5,851 bases of DNA. Origin: JAUYQR01 sp031377265. GTDB lineage: Bacteria; Pseudomonadota; Alphaproteobacteria; Rhodobacterales; Rhodobacteraceae. Where the stretch lies: positions 1 to 5,851 of the forward strand of contig NZ_JANMET010000030.1 of NCBI RefSeq assembly GCF_031377265.1, in the 5' to 3' direction. The notes under the pieces were generated by a model that worked only from the letters and a program-made list of their open reading frames with translations, did no database searches and was not told where the DNA came from. This document shows positions 4,125-5,851 of the stretch, piece after piece; position 1 is the first letter of the stretch; every line of letters starts with the position of its first letter. The translations under genes and the position numbers were made by a program.

Positions 4125-5812
4125 TGGAACTTATCGCCACGAACATGGCACCGATCATGTTCGCTTCGCTGATCATCTTTTTGCTGCTTGGCTATCCAGT
4201 TGCGTTTTCGCTGGCCGCAAATGGCTTGCTGTTCTTTGCCATCGGTGTCTGGCTCGCACCCTATTCTGCAGGCACGATCACCCTGGACTGGAGCCTGCTT
4301 GGCACCATGCCATCGCGGCTTTACGGCGTGATGTCGAACGAGACGTTGTTAGCCATCCCGTTCTTCACCTTCATGGGGATCGTGCTTGAACGGTCTGGCA
4401 TGGCCGAGGACCTGCTGGATACGGTGGGTCAGTTGTTCGGCCCGATCCGGGGCGGTCTTGCCTATGCGGTGATCTTTGTCGGCGCGCTGCTGGCGGCAAC
4501 GACCGGCGTGGTGGCGGCGTCAGTGATCGCGATGGGCTTGATTTCGCTGCCGATCATGCTGCGCTACGGCTATGACCGGCGGGTCGCGTCCGGGGTCATC
4601 GCCGCATCAGGAACGTTGGCACAAATCATTCCGCCCAGCCTTGTGCTGATCGTTCTGGCCGATCAGCTGGGTCGTTCGGTGGGTGACATGTATGCCGGCG
4701 CGATCATTCCGGGGCTGGTTCTGACCGGGCTTTATGTGGCCTACGTCCTTATCGTTTCGATCGTGCGGCCGAATTGGGTACCTGCCTTGCCGCTTGAAGC
4801 GCGCACGCTGGGCCACGGGATTACTTCGCTGATCGTGGCGCTGATTGCGGTGGTGGGTGTGGGTTACGGTGCGCATCTCTGGCTTTATGAGACACAGGGC
4901 GCGAATGCCGATATCCTTGGCGCCACCGTGGGCATCATCGCGATCTACGTCTATGCGCTGGTGGATAAGACCAGTGGTTTCAATTCGATGTCGCGGCTGG
5001 CCCAGCAAGTGATCATGGTGCTGATCCCGCCGCTGGCGTTGATTTTTCTGGTGCTTGGCACGATTTTCCTTGGCATCGCGACGCCGACGGAAGGCGGGGC
5101 GATGGGGGCAATCGGGTCGCTGCTGCTGGCGGCCATGAAGAACCGGCTGAACCTTACGGTGATCAAGCAGGCGCTGACGTCGACCACGCGGCTGTCGGCC
5201 TTCGTGATGTTCATCCTGATCGGCGCGCGGGTCTTCTCGCTGGCCTTTTACGGGGTGAACGGGCAGATCTGGGTCGAACATCTTTTGGTCGGTGTACCCG
5301 GCGGGCAGACCGGCTTTTTGATCTTTGTGTCGATCCTGGTGTTCCTTCTGGCCTTCTTTCTGGACTTCTTCGAGCTGGCCTTCATCATCGTGCCGCTGCT
5401 GATCGCCCCGGCCGAGGCGTTGGGGATCGATCTGATCTGGTTCGGGATCATCCTCGGGGTGAACATGCAGACCTCGTTCATGCACCCACCCTTCGGATTT
5501 GCGTTGTTCTACCTGCGATCGGTGGCACCAAGGTCGAGTTATCTCGACAAGGTTACCGGCATCAGGACGGCGGGGGTATCCACCGGCGAGATCTACTGGG
5601 GGGCGGTGCCGTTCGTGGTGATCCAGGTGGTCATGATCGGCCTGGTGATCGCCTTCCCCCAGATGGTGATGCATTACAAGGGTGTGCAGGTTGACCCCTC
5701 GACCGTCACGATCACCGTGCCAAAGCTGGTTCCGCTTGGGTCGACCGACGGACAAGGCGGACTGCCCGCTCTGGGCGCGCCGACGCTTGGTGCCCCGGTG
5801 GTCAACCCCTGA
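4121..5812 (+). CDS. dctM: TRAP transporter large permease subunit (DctM-type)
   Basis: Large, ion-coupled channel subunit of the TRAP transporter; it moves solute delivered by a periplasmic binding protein. It has 563 residues, against roughly 430 for classical DctM, and is nearly all membrane helices. Motifs are NETLLAIPFFTFMG (73-86), AASGTLAQIIPPS (161-173), GIATPTEGGAMGAIG (318-332), DFFELAFIIVPLL (415-427) and MHPPFGFALFYLR (454-466). The two Pro-Pro/TPTE hairpin regions correspond to the substrate and sodium sites of known TRAP structures. The extra length is a middle insertion (about 222-300, with added membrane segments) and a C-terminal extension after about 515, both typical in part of the longer FcbT3-like group. 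The last 30 residues are Pro/Gly-rich with GAPTLGAPV. GGGGAG lies 8 bases before the first ATG (4121); a second ATG at 4124 is possible. The substrate is unknown and no binding-protein gene is visible. Confidence 0.94.
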   Translation: MMELIATNMAPIMFASLIIFLLLGYPVAFSLAANGLLFFAIGVWLAPYSAGTITLDWSLLGTMPSRLYGVMSNETLLAIPFFTFMGIVLERSGMAEDLLDTVGQLFGPIRGGLAYAVIFVGALLAATTGVVAASVIAMGLISLPIMLRYGYDRRVASGVIAASGTLAQIIPPSLVLIVLADQLGRSVGDMYAGAIIPGLVLTGLYVAYVLIVSIVRPNWVPALPLEARTLGHGITSLIVALIAVVGVGYGAHLWLYETQGANADILGATVGIIAIYVYALVDKTSGFNSMSRLAQQVIMVLIPPLALIFLVLGTIFLGIATPTEGGAMGAIGSLLLAAMKNRLNLTVIKQALTSTTRLSAFVMFILIGARVFSLAFYGVNGQIWVEHLLVGVPGGQTGFLIFVSILVFLLAFFLDFFELAFIIVPLLIAPAEALGIDLIWFGIILGVNMQTSFMHPPFGFALFYLRSVAPRSSYLDKVTGIRTAGVSTGEIYWGAVPFVVIQVVMIGLVIAFPQMVMHYKGVQVDPSTVTITVPKLVPLGSTDGQGGLPALGAPTLGAPVVNP

Positions 5813-5827
5813 CCCCGCCAAAGGCCG

Positions 5828-5851
5828 CGTCGCCCAAATCATCGGGCGGCG
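5828..5851 (+). terminator. GC-rich hairpin after dctM, cut by window end
   Basis: CGTCGCCC (5828-5835) can pair with GGGCGGCG (5844-5851) over 8 bp with one G-T wobble and an 8-base loop. It starts 16 bases after the dctM stop. Any T-run would lie beyond the window, so it may be an intrinsic terminator or just a stem between dctM and a following transporter gene. Confidence 0.4.

Noticed and set aside
4607..5842. Long open frame of 411 codons on the minus strand
   Set aside because: It lies antisense to dctM, is full of His/Asp/Arg/Gln as expected from the complement of a hydrophobic GC-rich gene, and shows no family motif.
1..5851. Mobile element, CRISPR array, tRNA/rRNA or toxin-antitoxin pair
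   Set aside because: No transposase, integrase, regularly spaced long repeats, clover-leaf sequence or toxin-like small gene pair could be found; repeats seen are short and confined to promoter regions.

Overview
The window looks like chromosomal DNA of an alphaproteobacterium, most likely of the Rhodobacteraceae type. The base composition is GC-rich, the leucyltransferase at the left edge has the alphaproteobacterial form, and the long TRAP permease resembles the FcbT/TakP-type TRAP systems common in that group. Nothing suggests a phage, insertion sequence, CRISPR array or RNA gene, and codon use looks even throughout. These judgements come from reading the sequence; no database search was possible.

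There are three blocks. (1) Bases 1-1229, plus strand: an aspartate/glutamate leucyltransferase (bpt) whose first codons lie left of the window, joined by an ATGA overlap to a small VOC/glyoxalase-fold protein. (2) Bases 1214-2890, minus strand: a compact four-gene unit read right to left, made of a beta-class glutathione S-transferase, an NTF2/SnoaL-like (lumazine-binding-2 type) protein, a 4-oxalocrotonate-type tautomerase and a YdcZ-family small membrane transporter. Across a 121-bp intergenic region it is divergent from an HxlR-family regulator (3012-3374, plus strand). That intergenic region carries five copies of a short quasi-palindrome of the GGTAACC type, which are candidate operators. 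(3) Bases 3375-5851, plus strand: a well-formed promoter followed by the small and large membrane subunits of a TRAP transporter (dctQ-dctM, ATGA overlap), ending near a GC-rich hairpin at the window edge. The matching substrate-binding protein is not in the window.

Working model (inference): the HxlR protein, which has two N-terminal cysteines, senses a reactive electrophile (quinone, aldehyde or unsaturated carbonyl) and controls both itself and the divergent GST-NTF2-tautomerase-YdcZ operon. That operon would conjugate or isomerise and export the compound. The TRAP permease has its own promoter, flanked by a perfect 8-bp inverted repeat and a 7-bp direct repeat, so a different regulator probably controls it. 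No clearly new system is proven here. The regulator plus four-gene operon, with its repeat-rich control region, is the best candidate for a less-described unit.
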